From the NCBI GenBank assembly GCA_034509425.1, contig JAVTVJ010000001.1, forward strand, positions 10,497,501 to 10,561,500: a DNA stretch of 64,000 nucleotides, written 5' to 3'. This document shows positions 1 to 12,500 of this stretch, in pieces. A model generated the notes under the pieces. The model was not told the DNA's origin and did no database searches. It was given only the letters and a program-made list of their open reading frames with translations. A program made the position numbers and the translations under genes. This DNA is from Eopsaltria australis (Eukaryota > Chordata > Aves > Passeriformes > Petroicidae). Position 1 is the first letter of the stretch; each line of letters begins with the position of its first letter.

Positions 1-407
1 TTTCTTTTTTCATTCCTGTTGCCTTTGGAAACCTTAAGGGATAAGGGTGAAAGCCTTGTAAGGAAATAGCCAATGCTTACTTGTTGTGCTTGTAGCAAAG
101 CTTGTCTTGTTTGTGGAATAGAATTTCAACTCCCAAGCCACCCTTAGAACCTAGAAAACAGAGAAGCAAGAAAATGTGGGTGTTTGGTTATTTAACTGCT
201 TTGTATGAGGAATTTTAATGCTTCTTAGTAGCCCGAGTGCTGGACTGTTGCAACAGCTTGCGCATTAAGTGTGTTCCACAGAGAGAATAGTTATCTTTCT
301 CATACCAGGGTTAGTATTAAATAACAGGGAAAAGTGATGTAATTTTAAGCCATAACTTATAACAGTATAACAGGTTGCAAGATCTGTTCTTTTGTATATT
401 TTATTAG
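1..407 (+). other. OSBPL1A: intron upstream of first coding exon
   Basis: AT-rich sequence ending in the acceptor TTTTATTAG just before exon 1. No promoter or CpG enrichment is seen, so the long-isoform promoter and 5' non-coding exon(s) must lie upstream of the window. Confidence 0.7.
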
Positions 408-530
408 AGATGACTACAGAAGCAGAACAGCAGCTTCTCCATGATGCTAGAAATGGAAATGCTGAAGAAGTTAAACAGCTGTTGGATTCCTTGGACAAAG
501 GAGAAATAAGCTTTGATATCAACTGTAAAG
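408..530 (+). CDS. OSBPL1A: OSBPL1A coding exon 1 (start codon)
   Basis: Begins with AG then ATG at 410 (purine G at -3). It encodes residues 1-40 plus one base of codon 41: MTTEAEQQLLHDARNGNAEE and onward to DINCK. Acceptor TTAG, with a second AG two bases on (408-409) that would also place ATG at the exon edge. Donor AAAG|GTTAGT at 531. The stretch is the helical lead-in to the first ankyrin repeat. The reading continues into exon 2 as a split GGC codon. Confidence 0.95.
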
Positions 531-3500
531 GTTAGTAGCCTTCCTCAAATGTTTGTAATCTTGCTGTTGAAGTCACATGTAGTGAAACTGATAGTGATAG
601 TATAATCTTTAGAGTGCTCAGTAGCGTAATAAAAAACCCAGTTAAACAGCTTTTACACTGTGACTTAAGAACATATTTGCCAAGGGAGACATACTAAAAG
701 AGTATGGATAGTTGCAGTATACAGAAAAACCGAGTGTAATTCATAGACACTAGATGTGTCAACGAGACAAAGAATCAGTACCTCTTTTTGCTTGTGATCA
801 TGCTTATGCCAACTTTGAAGCTTTAGAACACTAAACAAAGCAGATTGTGGTGCCTGGGGGCTGTTCAGGGAGGTAAAATGCTTTCATTAGAGCTGCAGAG
901 AAGATTAGATCGGGTCAGTCATTTGTGCTCTGCTCAGTGGGAAGGTTTTTTATTTTATTTTTTTTTTTAGGCCCATATTTTGTTATCACATAGTAAGAGC
1001 ATTCCATTTCTTGCCACTTGCAAAAATGTTTGGGCTAAATGTATACTTCTTACTTTTAGCAGAATACTGGATTACTTGGGAAAAGAAACTAAGACTGCTC
1101 TTCATCTGTGTCTGGGTCTTACGCCATCCAAGTTTTGCTGATGTGCAGATAGCATAGCTTTGGTTCAGCAACTTGCTTGTTGTGCATTAAAACTTCAAAC
1201 TGGGACTGGATTTGCAAGCTTACTAGCAATTGCAGACTACTTTACTTCTTTATTGTTTTAGTAGTTTTATATTTCTCTGTATTTACACGAGTGTGTTTCC
1301 GGGTGCTTCCAAAATGTGGATGTGTGTCCCACTCTTTCTACCCAGGCTGGTATTCCATTGTTCGGCATTTAACTGTTTAGCAGCACTGAAAGTGCAACAG
1401 AGGGAGAGATCAACTGTGCTTCCTCTCAGCCATAACAGAAGGGAACACCTTGCCCTAAAGGGCAGGGTTTCCTGTTACCTGAACAAGCTCTATCCCTTTC
1501 CCAAGTCTCATTCTTAATCATCAGCTTACTTACCGCTTTGTTTGACTACTCAGCCATGTTTGTGTTTTCTCAACGGTTAATGTACTCACCTCAGAAAAAC
1601 AAGTTGTGAAACCCAAGCTCTTGCTACCTCATCTTTGGGGAGCTAGTTCATAATTTAAAGGGGAGCCAAACGGACTTTCATGAAACTGAAGTCCTCGACC
1701 GTCAGAAATATATTCTTGGTAAATATTCAAGACATGTGTAGTGCATAAACAGTTGGAATAAAAGTACCTTAAGATTCATGCAACAGTGCCCATAAATATG
1801 TTCCTGAGGTCTCCTGTGCTTAGAAGAGATTTCAGAGTGTCTCTGATATGTTCTTACACATAATGTGAAGACAGCAAAGCAGAATGAAATGGCTTAATCT
1901 GCCATCTATTATATCAAGCAAATGGGTCTCCGGTCAGAAAGTCTGTAGCATAGAAGAGACTCAGGTAATGAAGTGAAAGATAGTTCTTAGGTGTTATTCT
2001 AATTTAGCCAGCTAGTTAATACTTTCTTACTAATGGCAGGTCTAGGAAGCTGGTGGGAATGTGCTTTAACCTAAACTAGTTCCGAATATGGATTTGGTTC
2101 ACCATGAAACCTCTGCTTTTGAAGTTTCAATTCTCCTAAACAGTAGAGGACACAGAAGTGTAATTAGTGTTATCTGGGGGAACTGCTCTAGTTAAGTGAA
2201 ACTTCAGAGTTAAATCTCTATTGTTCCGCAGTCACTTTTCAGAGACTGACTTGTTTCACTCTGCTCCCATAGAGTATTCCACTGGAAACAGTCTAAGATA
2301 AATTCTGGCCAAAGAGCCTCTGCTGTATAACTGGCCCTGCCGTTCTGCCTCCTCACTAGCCAAGCCACTGTGTCTTGCTACAAGTTCTGATCTGTTGGGT
2401 ACCACCAGATAGCAATTGCATAACATCCTGATGATTAACTGAAGTACACACTGTAGACTGTAACTGTCTTTTTGCAACCCGCAGTCTTCTTTCTCTTCCT
2501 GGCAGCCTCGTGTGCTTCTGTCATTACCTTGGATAATAGATGTCCCTAGAAAGTCAGGGTATGGGGAATGTCTTCTGTGCTGTAGCAGTTCCTTCAGGGT
2601 TTGCATCTGATGTGGCAATGCCCCTCAGCTTGGAATAAAGTGATCCTGGAGCAGGTGGAGGGTGTACTGGAGGTGGTGTAAACTTCCTGCAGTGCGTGCC
2701 TTGGTAGCCGTAAGTCTGACAAGTTGATGTGCCTGGGTGTCATAGCCTATCCTCGACATCTTCTCCTTGTCTTCTCAGAGGGGAGCTATATCTGAGGCTG
2801 TCTGTGCTGTACGTTCATAAGTGTCAAGTCTGACAACAGTGATCCTAAACATCACAATTTCAGCCAAGTGAAGGAAGAGAAAATAAACGCGGGCTTCCTG
2901 TACTTGCTCTGTTGTGACTGTATTCTACCGAGTCAGTGCTCACAGATAAGCAGGCTTTGCTTGAGGAAAATCTAGCCAAATGATCTGAACTTCTCTGTTT
3001 GGGTTCCTCAGTTCACTGGTTTGGAAGGAAGGAATCTGCATTAAAACAGTATCAAACCCAGATTGCATCCAAAATAATCATGGCCTGTTTTCTAAGGCCA
3101 TCTGTTGTTGACTCATTCTCCTTTAATACAAGAAAATAGCAAAATAAAAAAAAAAAAATCTGTTAAGTAAGGTTAATGATCAGTAGTGTTATTGCAAAAT
3201 ACACATTTGAATGACTGCACAGTGGCCTAGCAGCCCACAGCTGGAAAATGACTGCCTACCTTGTCTCCATTCTCTAAACAAATGGTAACACTTGACTTGA
3301 AGTTAACTGGCATTAAAGCAAAGAGCTGGGTATAAGGGGGAGAGGAATTATGTTGGAATTACATTATTTCTCCTTTCCTTGCATTCTCACCAGTGTAATG
3401 GTGTCATGGTTTAAAATAATAATAAAAAAGGTACAAACACGTGGTCACTTGAAGAGAAATAACACCTCAAAAGCTTGAGAAATAAATGGTCAGCTAACAT

Positions 3501-6500
3501 CAGAAATGCAAACATTCAGAGTGGATGAAGAACAAGGGCCTGTTCTTACTTTATTCAGTAAGAACTACAAATCTGGACAGGTTCCTGGTAATTTTTTTTC
3601 ATGACTGAATTTCTTGGCAGCAGCACTGTCTTGTCAGTGCTGTTAACTAATGACTGTTTTGGGCTAATTGTGTGAATTCAATGCAACTCAGATCTCTTTT
3701 GTATTCTTTGAATGACCCTTATTCCCTACTGAACTGAGGCATGAATGATGTCCCTTTAGTATGCTATCCAACATAAACAGCCTCAGAGTTAGTGATCCAC
3801 ACAGTGTTTATCTTCTGTGATACTTTGGTCCATCAGTGGCATAGGGTAGGAGCTCTGTTATAGGCCAGACTAAAATGAGGGAAAGATTTAAATCTGGGGT
3901 TGGAAACAACAGGAGTTGAGAAGAAAGAGAATCAAATTACAAAAGAAATTGTCAATAAAAGGCAGGAATGCTAGCTGGAAAGAGTTAAAAGAAATGGTAA
4001 AATATTTCAGCTCTGAATCACATGCTAATGTTAATTTTTAATATGACAGCAGTAAAGATGATTAACTTTCAAGATGAACAGTTTGTTTTTACTTGTGCTT
4101 ATGGCTTGTTTCCTCAGGGCAAACTTAGGTTGTGCATGTTCCATGCCTCAGTACTTGAGGTTATATGACAGGAGTAAACTTAACGGTGGCAGTGGTTTCA
4201 AAACAATTTCTACTGCCTTATTTTCATTTTTCTTCCAAGTACAAAATGATAGCTTTTAGGTGACACTGTAATGCTTTGGGTCTGTTGCTTGGTAAAAACA
4301 AAGCATAAGTTGCCTTTGCTCAGTACAATTGAGTGCTGCAGTTGGGAAGTAAAGTGAGTTGTTTAGTAATCTCTAATGCTTTAGTATCTTGCTTTTTAAA
4401 AAATGGTTGTAGGAGAGTTGTTGAATTTCATACAGCCAGTCCTCCAGGTCATCTTTTAAATGCTCTTTAAAGCATAAATCATATTTTCCTTTGCATGGTC
4501 ATTTCTGTGCCTGCTTTGTGTCTGTGGTTTATCATTCTGCAGCTCAGAGCTGTAGATGATACATGAGGTCTAGTAAAGATTTCAAAGCATATTACTTAGT
4601 TAGGCTGTCTTTATTAAACCTGAGTAAAGCAAAAGAAAACAAAAAACCTGACAACAAAAAGCCTCAACATTAAGTCATTCCACCTGTTTTATTTTGAATT
4701 CTTTGTTTGAAAGATGGCTTGTCTTACCTCTCATTTGTGTGAAGAAAACAAAATTGTATAAACCAGAGTTTTTTGGTAAACAAGAGAAAAATGTACTTGT
4801 GTGTGCCATTTTCATAGTGAATGAAGAATGAAAGTAACTGAAGCTTCTTGCTAGTGTTGAAAGGTGTTACATGCAAGGAAAAGTTTTATTCTCAGGCTAC
4901 ATGACTTTCCCCTTTCAGAAAGTTGTGGGGGTTTTTTGTTTGGGTTTTTGTGGTTGGTTGGTTGTTTTTAGACTTGAATCCAGCATTCTCAAACTGCCTC
5001 TTGATTTAGTAATTTAAATAATATGAGTAGTATTGATGCTTTCAGCCTCCTTGTTCCTCTGCTACTGTGAAGGTCATCCATGACAAGCTCCAAGCACATG
5101 ACAACATCTCTTTTGTATGGTGTGACCAAAACTTAATTTACCTCTTTTGTCTTTTAGGCAGAAGTAAATCTAATATGGGTTGGACACCTCTTCACCTGGC
5201 TTGCTACTTTGGACATGCTGTTGTGGTAGAGGATTTGCTGAAGGTATATTTCTATTTTCCTCTGTGTGTAAGGCTAGAAGCAGTGTTTGTTCATGTTTTT
5301 GTGATAGAAGAAAAGAGGCTTTGCAGAGTGGCAGAGGCACATCCTACAGTTTATCTGCGTGTAACATAGAGATAACTGATTGTTGTAACATTAAGATAGG
5401 CCTGGTTCAGAAGGACCAAAATAGTGACAATGAAAGTCTATACAGAAGCATACAGCCCTTACTCTGAGTAGTTTTTACAATTATTGGTACTTAGCTGGTT
5501 TCCTCATGTGGTGTAACTATCTGCATGTAGGAACTAAAGATGTGCAATATATAGGTATGCACCTGTGAAAGCATAGGTTTTTTGAAGCTTAGTGGGTATC
5601 TGTATGTAATAAGCCAGCATGTGATACAGTAATGCAATTACTTCAACAGTTTAATTTGTTTACTGTAGTACATAAAGTACTTAAGTTTAGGCAATTTCAG
5701 CTACTGAGCTGTAGAAAAGGCTAAAGCATCTCAAATGCAAAGTACCTGCATCATCTAATTCTATATTGTGCATAGAAGTATGCACAGAATTTTGTGCAAA
5801 GTAGTTTGTATGTGTTTCTTTCAGGCACAGGCTCACATAGTTTGACTCATTATTTCTTTCTAAAGTCTTTGAAATAATGACTTTGTTGAATTTTGAAACT
5901 GTGGACTTCTGTTATGAAAACTGATGTGTTTGTATTTGCATAGCAACTGCAAATGCAATGATTATGTGGCTTCTGACTGAATTTTTTTTTTTTTTTAGCT
6001 CTTAGGGTAGCTTCAACCAACCTTAACTATATTAGACCCCCTTTCATATTTGAAAGATTTTGCTGTAGATGGCAGGAGTGTGATAAATAGCCTCAAATGC
6101 AAAGCTAATCTAAACTTGAATTTCATTAAGAATAAAAGCTGCCAGCCATAATCCAGACTTTAAAGCAGGAAACAAGTTTGAGATTTCTTTGAGAAATTCT
6201 TCTCTAGCCTACACACATGCTCAGTAAATAATGCTATTTCAATTCAAGCGGGCTACTTAAAGAAAAAGGTAAAGTTTTATCACTTAATGCATTTATCAAA
6301 CATCCAACTTCAAGAGCTGGAAGAGTATATGCAACTTTGTACTTTTTTTTTCTTTGATAGGGCTCTTGAAAGGATATTATTTAAAGAATAGAGTGAGAAA
6401 TAAGTGAGGCTGTGCACTTTTGAAAGCTAGGCATGTGTAAGTGTGTCTGTGTACTTGTGCCTGGATTTTGTGCTCAAAGAGCAAGTGAAGGAGGCATTAT

Positions 6501-9500
6501 CAGGAACAGAGCTCTGGAACTAGTCAGGTTCATCAATTAACTTTAGGCAGGCAGCAATGACTTGACTGAATCATGTGATCTAAACATATGTGATGAAGTT
6601 AAGTATGCCCTGCCCTCTTTTTGACCTTTTGAGAGGTTAGGTAAAGTGTTGTAGAAGAAATACTTAATGAAAGAAGGATAGGATTTCTTGGTTTCTTGGA
6701 GCAGTGCCTGTGCAGTGTGGCAAACACTCCTCCTCTCAGATAAAAGGTATGGGATTGAGAAAATGTGTGACAAAAGGAAGGGAGATTCGACAGGAGGACC
6801 TACAAAACCCCAAAGAACCGAAGCCAAACAACAACCAAGACAACAACAGCCCCCCCCCCCCCCCCTTGTATTAAACTTACTTTCCTTATACCCTCTTCTT
6901 AAAAGTGTGAGAAATGCCTGAGAAAATGCAGGGGGCTTTTCCTTTTTGAAACAATTTAGAGAGTGTTGGCTGTGAATCTTAGATACATACTTTATCGTTG
7001 TTTCCAGGATAACTGTATTACAATTCTGATCTGATTTGCCATGAGGTCTGTGTTAGTGTCCTGTCTCCCCTTCCCCCCCAGGCAGAGGGAATAGCCATGT
7101 AGTTCTTGTTAGAAGGACATTCAGATGTCTTTTGGTCTTGCTGTTTAGGCTGGTGCCAATGTGAATGTGCTGAATGACATGGGGGATACTCCACTCCATC
7201 GTGCAGCTTTCACAGGGCGTAAGGTAAAGTATGGTGGCTTTTTTAAACCTCACTTGTAGAATTATTAAGAAAGTGCTAGCAGTAAGATCACTTCAAAAAG
7301 ATGTTTTTACAGTGTCTAAAAATGACTTATTGTCTGTTTTGGTACAGCGTGTTCAGAAGGATTAGGCACATTGCCTGGCTTGTATAACTCTGTCCAAAAA
7401 AAAAACCACAGAGAGAAACCACATTGTTTTAATCTTAGTAGCTTCTGGAGGGGAAAGAAATCTCTTAAATTAGGACACACAGGCCCATTTGGTGTCTGGA
7501 AGTACTATTTCTTCATAGTTAATTAGAGCTAATGAGCTTTTTATAGGCATGTGTAATGTGACATTAGTTTATTTTTTTTTTTGTCCATGCCACCATCATT
7601 CTAAAACTAGTAATACCTCTGTGTGTAACATCTTGGCCTTTCAGGAGGAGTGACTACTTACTGTCTTGTCAAAAGAGCCACTTGTACTATTTTTATTTGT
7701 CAAATTCAGCATTCACACCAGGTACACAAGCTTTTCAGGGTCAGTCTTTTCAGCTGTAACTCCTATTGATTTCTTCAGCCTGACTGATGGGAGAGAAAAA
7801 GTTGCAGTCAGTCTCACTCTCCAATCTCTCTAAAACATCCTTTCCTGTTTTCATAAGAAACCAGCAGTGGTGAGAAGCTGTTGATTATAAAGCTCATCTT
7901 ACAGGATGTCAATAGCTGGAAAGCCTGATTGTGGCCTTGCAGTTACACAGACAGATAAGCAGTGTTTTTCTAATTGTTTTTCAGGAGGTGGTGATGTTAC
8001 TCTTGCAGCATAATGCTGACGCTTCTATTGTTAATGGCAGTGGAGAGACTGCAAAAGAAGTTACTCATGACAAAGACATAAGGAATATGTTGGAAGGTAA
8101 CTTTAATAGGTTATAGTTTGTTTTGGGTTTTTTTAAACATGTATGCACTCCAAAAGCTGCCTTTTTTCCTACAAGTTACAGAAGCTCAGTTGAATTTTCT
8201 TCTTAAATTTGGTAATTAGAAAATAAAAAGTCATAGTTTTTGGTTCTTGTCTGCAGTACAGACATGTGGGGTTTTTTTGTGACTCGAGAGTTAAGTCTCA
8301 TGAATGCAAATAGCATTATTCAGGTGACTATTTCAGTCCTGCTGGGATGGTCCTTGCTGCAGCTTTGAATGGCACGTGGTAGTCAAAGCCTTGGCTCACT
8401 GGAAGAGACAAAACTCAAGAATAGTAAGTGACTTCATGTCAACTGAATAATTAAAAGAGCAAAATTCTGAACAGTTTGTGAAGGTGATGCAGTTATGGAT
8501 CAGGTTTAGGACTTACTATTGCAGTCTCAGACATTGCATCAAAAGGCATAAAAAATAAAAACCCTTCTCCTTGTTTTTTCTCCATGGCCTCACAGGTGTC
8601 AGAGGTGAGGCAGATGGTGTCCAAATACTAACCTAGTTCACTGATTATAGTTTTGGAGAGTTCAAAATCTGTGTTGCTTCCTGGTATTACTGCTGGAGCT
8701 CTGTATCCACTACCATATACTGCATATAAGAAGTGATCTCTCTTCTGATTCTACATGCAAATGCCCAGATAACTCATTTCCACTGCTCATCTTCTGAATT
8801 GTTAGAGAAGAATGAAATTTTAGTAGGATGATAAGAGGAGTAGAAGAGAAGCTGAAAAGAGCATAGAGAAGATCTGATGGTGCATAGTTCCCATTTTCCC
8901 TTCTGCAGGGAGTGGGCTTGGTTTTAAGTGTTGAAAAGATAATAATATAATATATGGGTATACAAACTTGCACATCTTGTCTAATTTTACTTGCTTTGAA
9001 TATATTTTTGCTCTGACACAGACTTTTCTGAGTAAATATTCTATTTATATCTGTCCCAAATAAATAATACTGGAAATTCTTGCTTCTCTAGGCTTGTTTT
9101 GCTATAGTTTTTTGAACACTGTACTTCATACGTAGTCTCTTTACTGAGACTGACCTTAATTTTATTTTTTTTAACAGCAGTGGAAAGGACACAAGAAAGA
9201 AAACTGGAAGAACTCCTCTTAGGAGCAGCAAGAGAGGGGGAAACAGGGAAACTGACTGCCTTGGTAAGAATTCAAGCCAAGTGATTCAAGCCATAATGCT
9301 AATGTAACAAAATATGACATTGTGCCTTGTATTTCAAAGGGCTGTGACTTTGGAATATTAGTGCTGTGCACCATGTTATATTGGTAAGGTACTGAACCCT
9401 CAAGGATTTTCCAATCTCTTTGTTGGAGATTGCAAAACCAACAGTTTTCAACTTCTTACATGTTTTTAAATCCTTTAGAAAGAATTAGCCAGTTAGTTGT

Positions 9501-12500
9501 AAACAGCAGTGTAATGGTTCTTGGCCTGCTGAGATAAGCTTATTATGTTATTGTGGATACCTTAATGTCATGGGTGCCTAGGTTTTCACCACAGTGTGGC
9601 CTATCTTTGATCTTGAAAGTAAGCTCTTTGTCATTAGTATCCATTGTAGTTTTTAATGGACAGTCATCTGCACAGCACAGTCTTATGCTGAACAGAAATT
9701 GAAAACTGTCTGTGTGTGTGCATGCACACTCCTGGTAATCCCAGATAGACAATGTGGTGGCATGGTAAGGCTGTGGCAGAAGCAGATCACTGGAAGACTG
9801 GAGGGTGCCTAGACATGATCTAGTCCAGCTCCTGTTTGCAGAGCAGAACAAACTAGAGCAGATTACTTCAGGACCAAATCCATCTGGGTTTTGAAGCAGA
9901 GTCCCAGTGCTTGAACTCAAGCTTTTGAGAGTCCTGAAGAGCGTCCTTGGAAGTAAGACATGCAGTATGGAACATTTTCTACTCACTTGGCACCTTTAGT
10001 AATACCTTTTCAGGCATCAAAATTCACAAATGTGAGATTTGTATATTGAGATACTTAATGTTGTTAATTTTTCTGCCTAGAAGCCAGAGTAAACACCTAT
10101 TCAGAATTTACCTCCCTCCTCTAAATTTTTTTCTTATCGTCCAAAGGGCCCTTGTCTTTCTAACTCCTTGCATGGAAACTCTTGGTCATCTTTGGTCATC
10201 CTTGTAATTCTTATTTGGAGTTTTTGTGCTGTCCTCTTTTAAATGGAGAGAGAACCAGAGCTGTAAACAACACCTAAGACGTGGAAAAATAGTGCATTAA
10301 TATACTGCACAATTGTACCAGTTGTAATTAATGCACTGACATAAGTGATCTGTTCTTGAGTCTGATAATTTTAATACTTGTTACATATCTGCTGACTAAT
10401 CCTTAAGCTGATGTGAAAAAAAATCAGAAGAAAGGTGGCTCTTCATAGAAATCTGTCATTAAAGAACTCCTCTTTCTGTCATGTGGCATGTAACTATGCA
10501 TGAGCATGTAACTCTCCCTGTGAAGATTTTAATTTTTAAGTGTTTTTCTTTTTTTTATATATTTGCTATCTTTGAGCTTTTTATATGTGAAGACAGCTGT
10601 ATATTGACTTCTAAAACTTTTCAAAATATTACCACGTTTTTGACCCTGAGTCAGTTTTTAAGTCAATTCTTAACAAGTATTCCTTGGAATACACTTATAA
10701 CTCTACAGCGTTTGACTTTCCTACCCTTAGGTTAATACCTCTCTGCAGAATTTGTGTAGCTCTTCAGAGCTGCCCTTTAGCTCCAGAATTCCTCATACTT
10801 TGCCTGCTTTGCCTGTTCAGGCCTTTCTGCTCCTACTATACTTTTTGTTATTAGCAGACTATTATGCCCATGAAACTTGAGGCAAAGCAGTGTGTTCTTC
10901 CTGTGAGTTCTCAAAAATCTGCTGTACATTTCCTGAAGTGACTGGAGAGATTTTTGTCTCAATGAGTTGGTGAATGAAACTTTCTTCCAAATATTCCCTT
11001 GTAATGTGTGCTGAAAGCACAGGCATGTGGCTTAAAAGGTATGGAGGCAAGAAGTCAGGAGACAAAGGAAATGTGAAACAGGTGGTTGGAAAGAGCTAAA
11101 AGCTAAGGAGTCCTAAGGAACACAAGTATTTGAATATACTATTGATGAGATTATATTTCCACAAACTTCCTCTTTTTGACTTCTGTTCTCTTACCAATAG
11201 ATCTGTAAACAACAGCTATAATGCCTTATGGGATTGTTTCTGAAGCACATATAAGGTGGTTGCTGTTGATGTTAACTTAAATTGTGGCCATGGGAATTCT
11301 CTTATTATGGAGTAATTTTTTGAAGATAGCATATGGGTAATGCGAACACTTAAACTGAGTTTCTCTAAAATTGTTGTCATGCACTTGTGACTCTGGTCTC
11401 CTAAGGCTGCTTATCAGTAACTTAGCCTTTCTATTACAGCACTCTCATCTGGCTTGTGAGCTTAAGTGGCTGCTATTGCGTGAAATGGTTTGGGCTGGAA
11501 GGGACTTCTACAGATCATCCAGTCCAACCTCCGCATACACATCCAGTTGCCACATATTTGAGTAGAAGTATAGTGGTATTTTAGGGTAGTTAGCAGTGTC
11601 ATGCTTAATGACCCTTTTCTTTGTAGGGGTCAGTTTCTCAAAACATTTATATTGTGTGCAAGTAAAACTCAGTTTGGGTTGGGTTTTTTTTTTTGCCTTC
11701 GTTACATAACTACTCTTACCTTAATAGTTTCACTTCAAAATGTAGCAGAACTATTGGTGTAACAGATTGCCTGTACTAGGAGCTCTAAATTACCTAGGAT
11801 ATCTGGCATTGAAACTGTCAGGTCTGCTACCCTTCAGTACAATATTCTTACTCTCTGAAACAGGCGGTGGCTGCACAGTTTTTTTTCCTGGGCTTAGCAC
11901 TGGCCTGTTCTAACTTCTGCACTGTGCCTGGGAGTCTTCTATCAAGAACAGTAGATTTTTGACAGTAGAACTGGGCTGAGCCATTCTAGCATATAAATGA
12001 CCGAACTGCAGTACTGGGCAACTTTCCCTGGCACTGTGCAGTTGAGCAGGAAAAATGCGTCCGTCTTGTGCAGCAGAGGTGGAAGGGGTAAAGCAAGCAA
12101 AACACTGAAGTTCCTTACTCTAGCTGAATGTCTTGTTTGATTATTGCAGTCCTTGTCCTTGTCATAACACTTGCTAAATGCCCTCTTTGAAGCATCCTAG
12201 TTAGGAACAACTAGTTTTCAAAAGATAGAATATGGCATCTGTGGGGGAGAGAAACTGATAAGTGAGCAGAACTTTGTTTTTTTCCAGTTAAACAAGCGCA
12301 AGCCACCTGATATCAACTGTACGGATCAGATGGGGAACACGCCCTTGCACTGTGCAGCATACCGTGCTCATAAGCACTGTGCATTGAAACTTCTGAAAAA
12401 TGGAGCAGATCCTAAAATAAGAAACAAGAATGGTGAGTACTAAATGAAAAGTATGTTAAGTGCAGACACAAATTCAACATTGTCTGTAAGCTGTATTACT

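Larger units (their letters stand above)
9264..12287 (+). other. OSBPL1A: intron 5 with CR1 fragments
   Basis: 3.0 kb. Contains two antisense CR1 LINE fragments (about 9781-9940 and 11481-11545) and an 11-bp inverted repeat (10291-10337). The 147-codon minus-strand ORF at 9543-9986 overlaps the first CR1 fragment and is not a gene. Confidence 0.75.

Noticed and set aside
2256..2618. 120-codon ORF on the minus strand
   Set aside because: No domain, no splice context and no codon evidence; consistent with chance.
9543..9986. 147-codon ORF on the minus strand
   Set aside because: It overlaps an antisense CR1 remnant and shows no coherent protein similarity.
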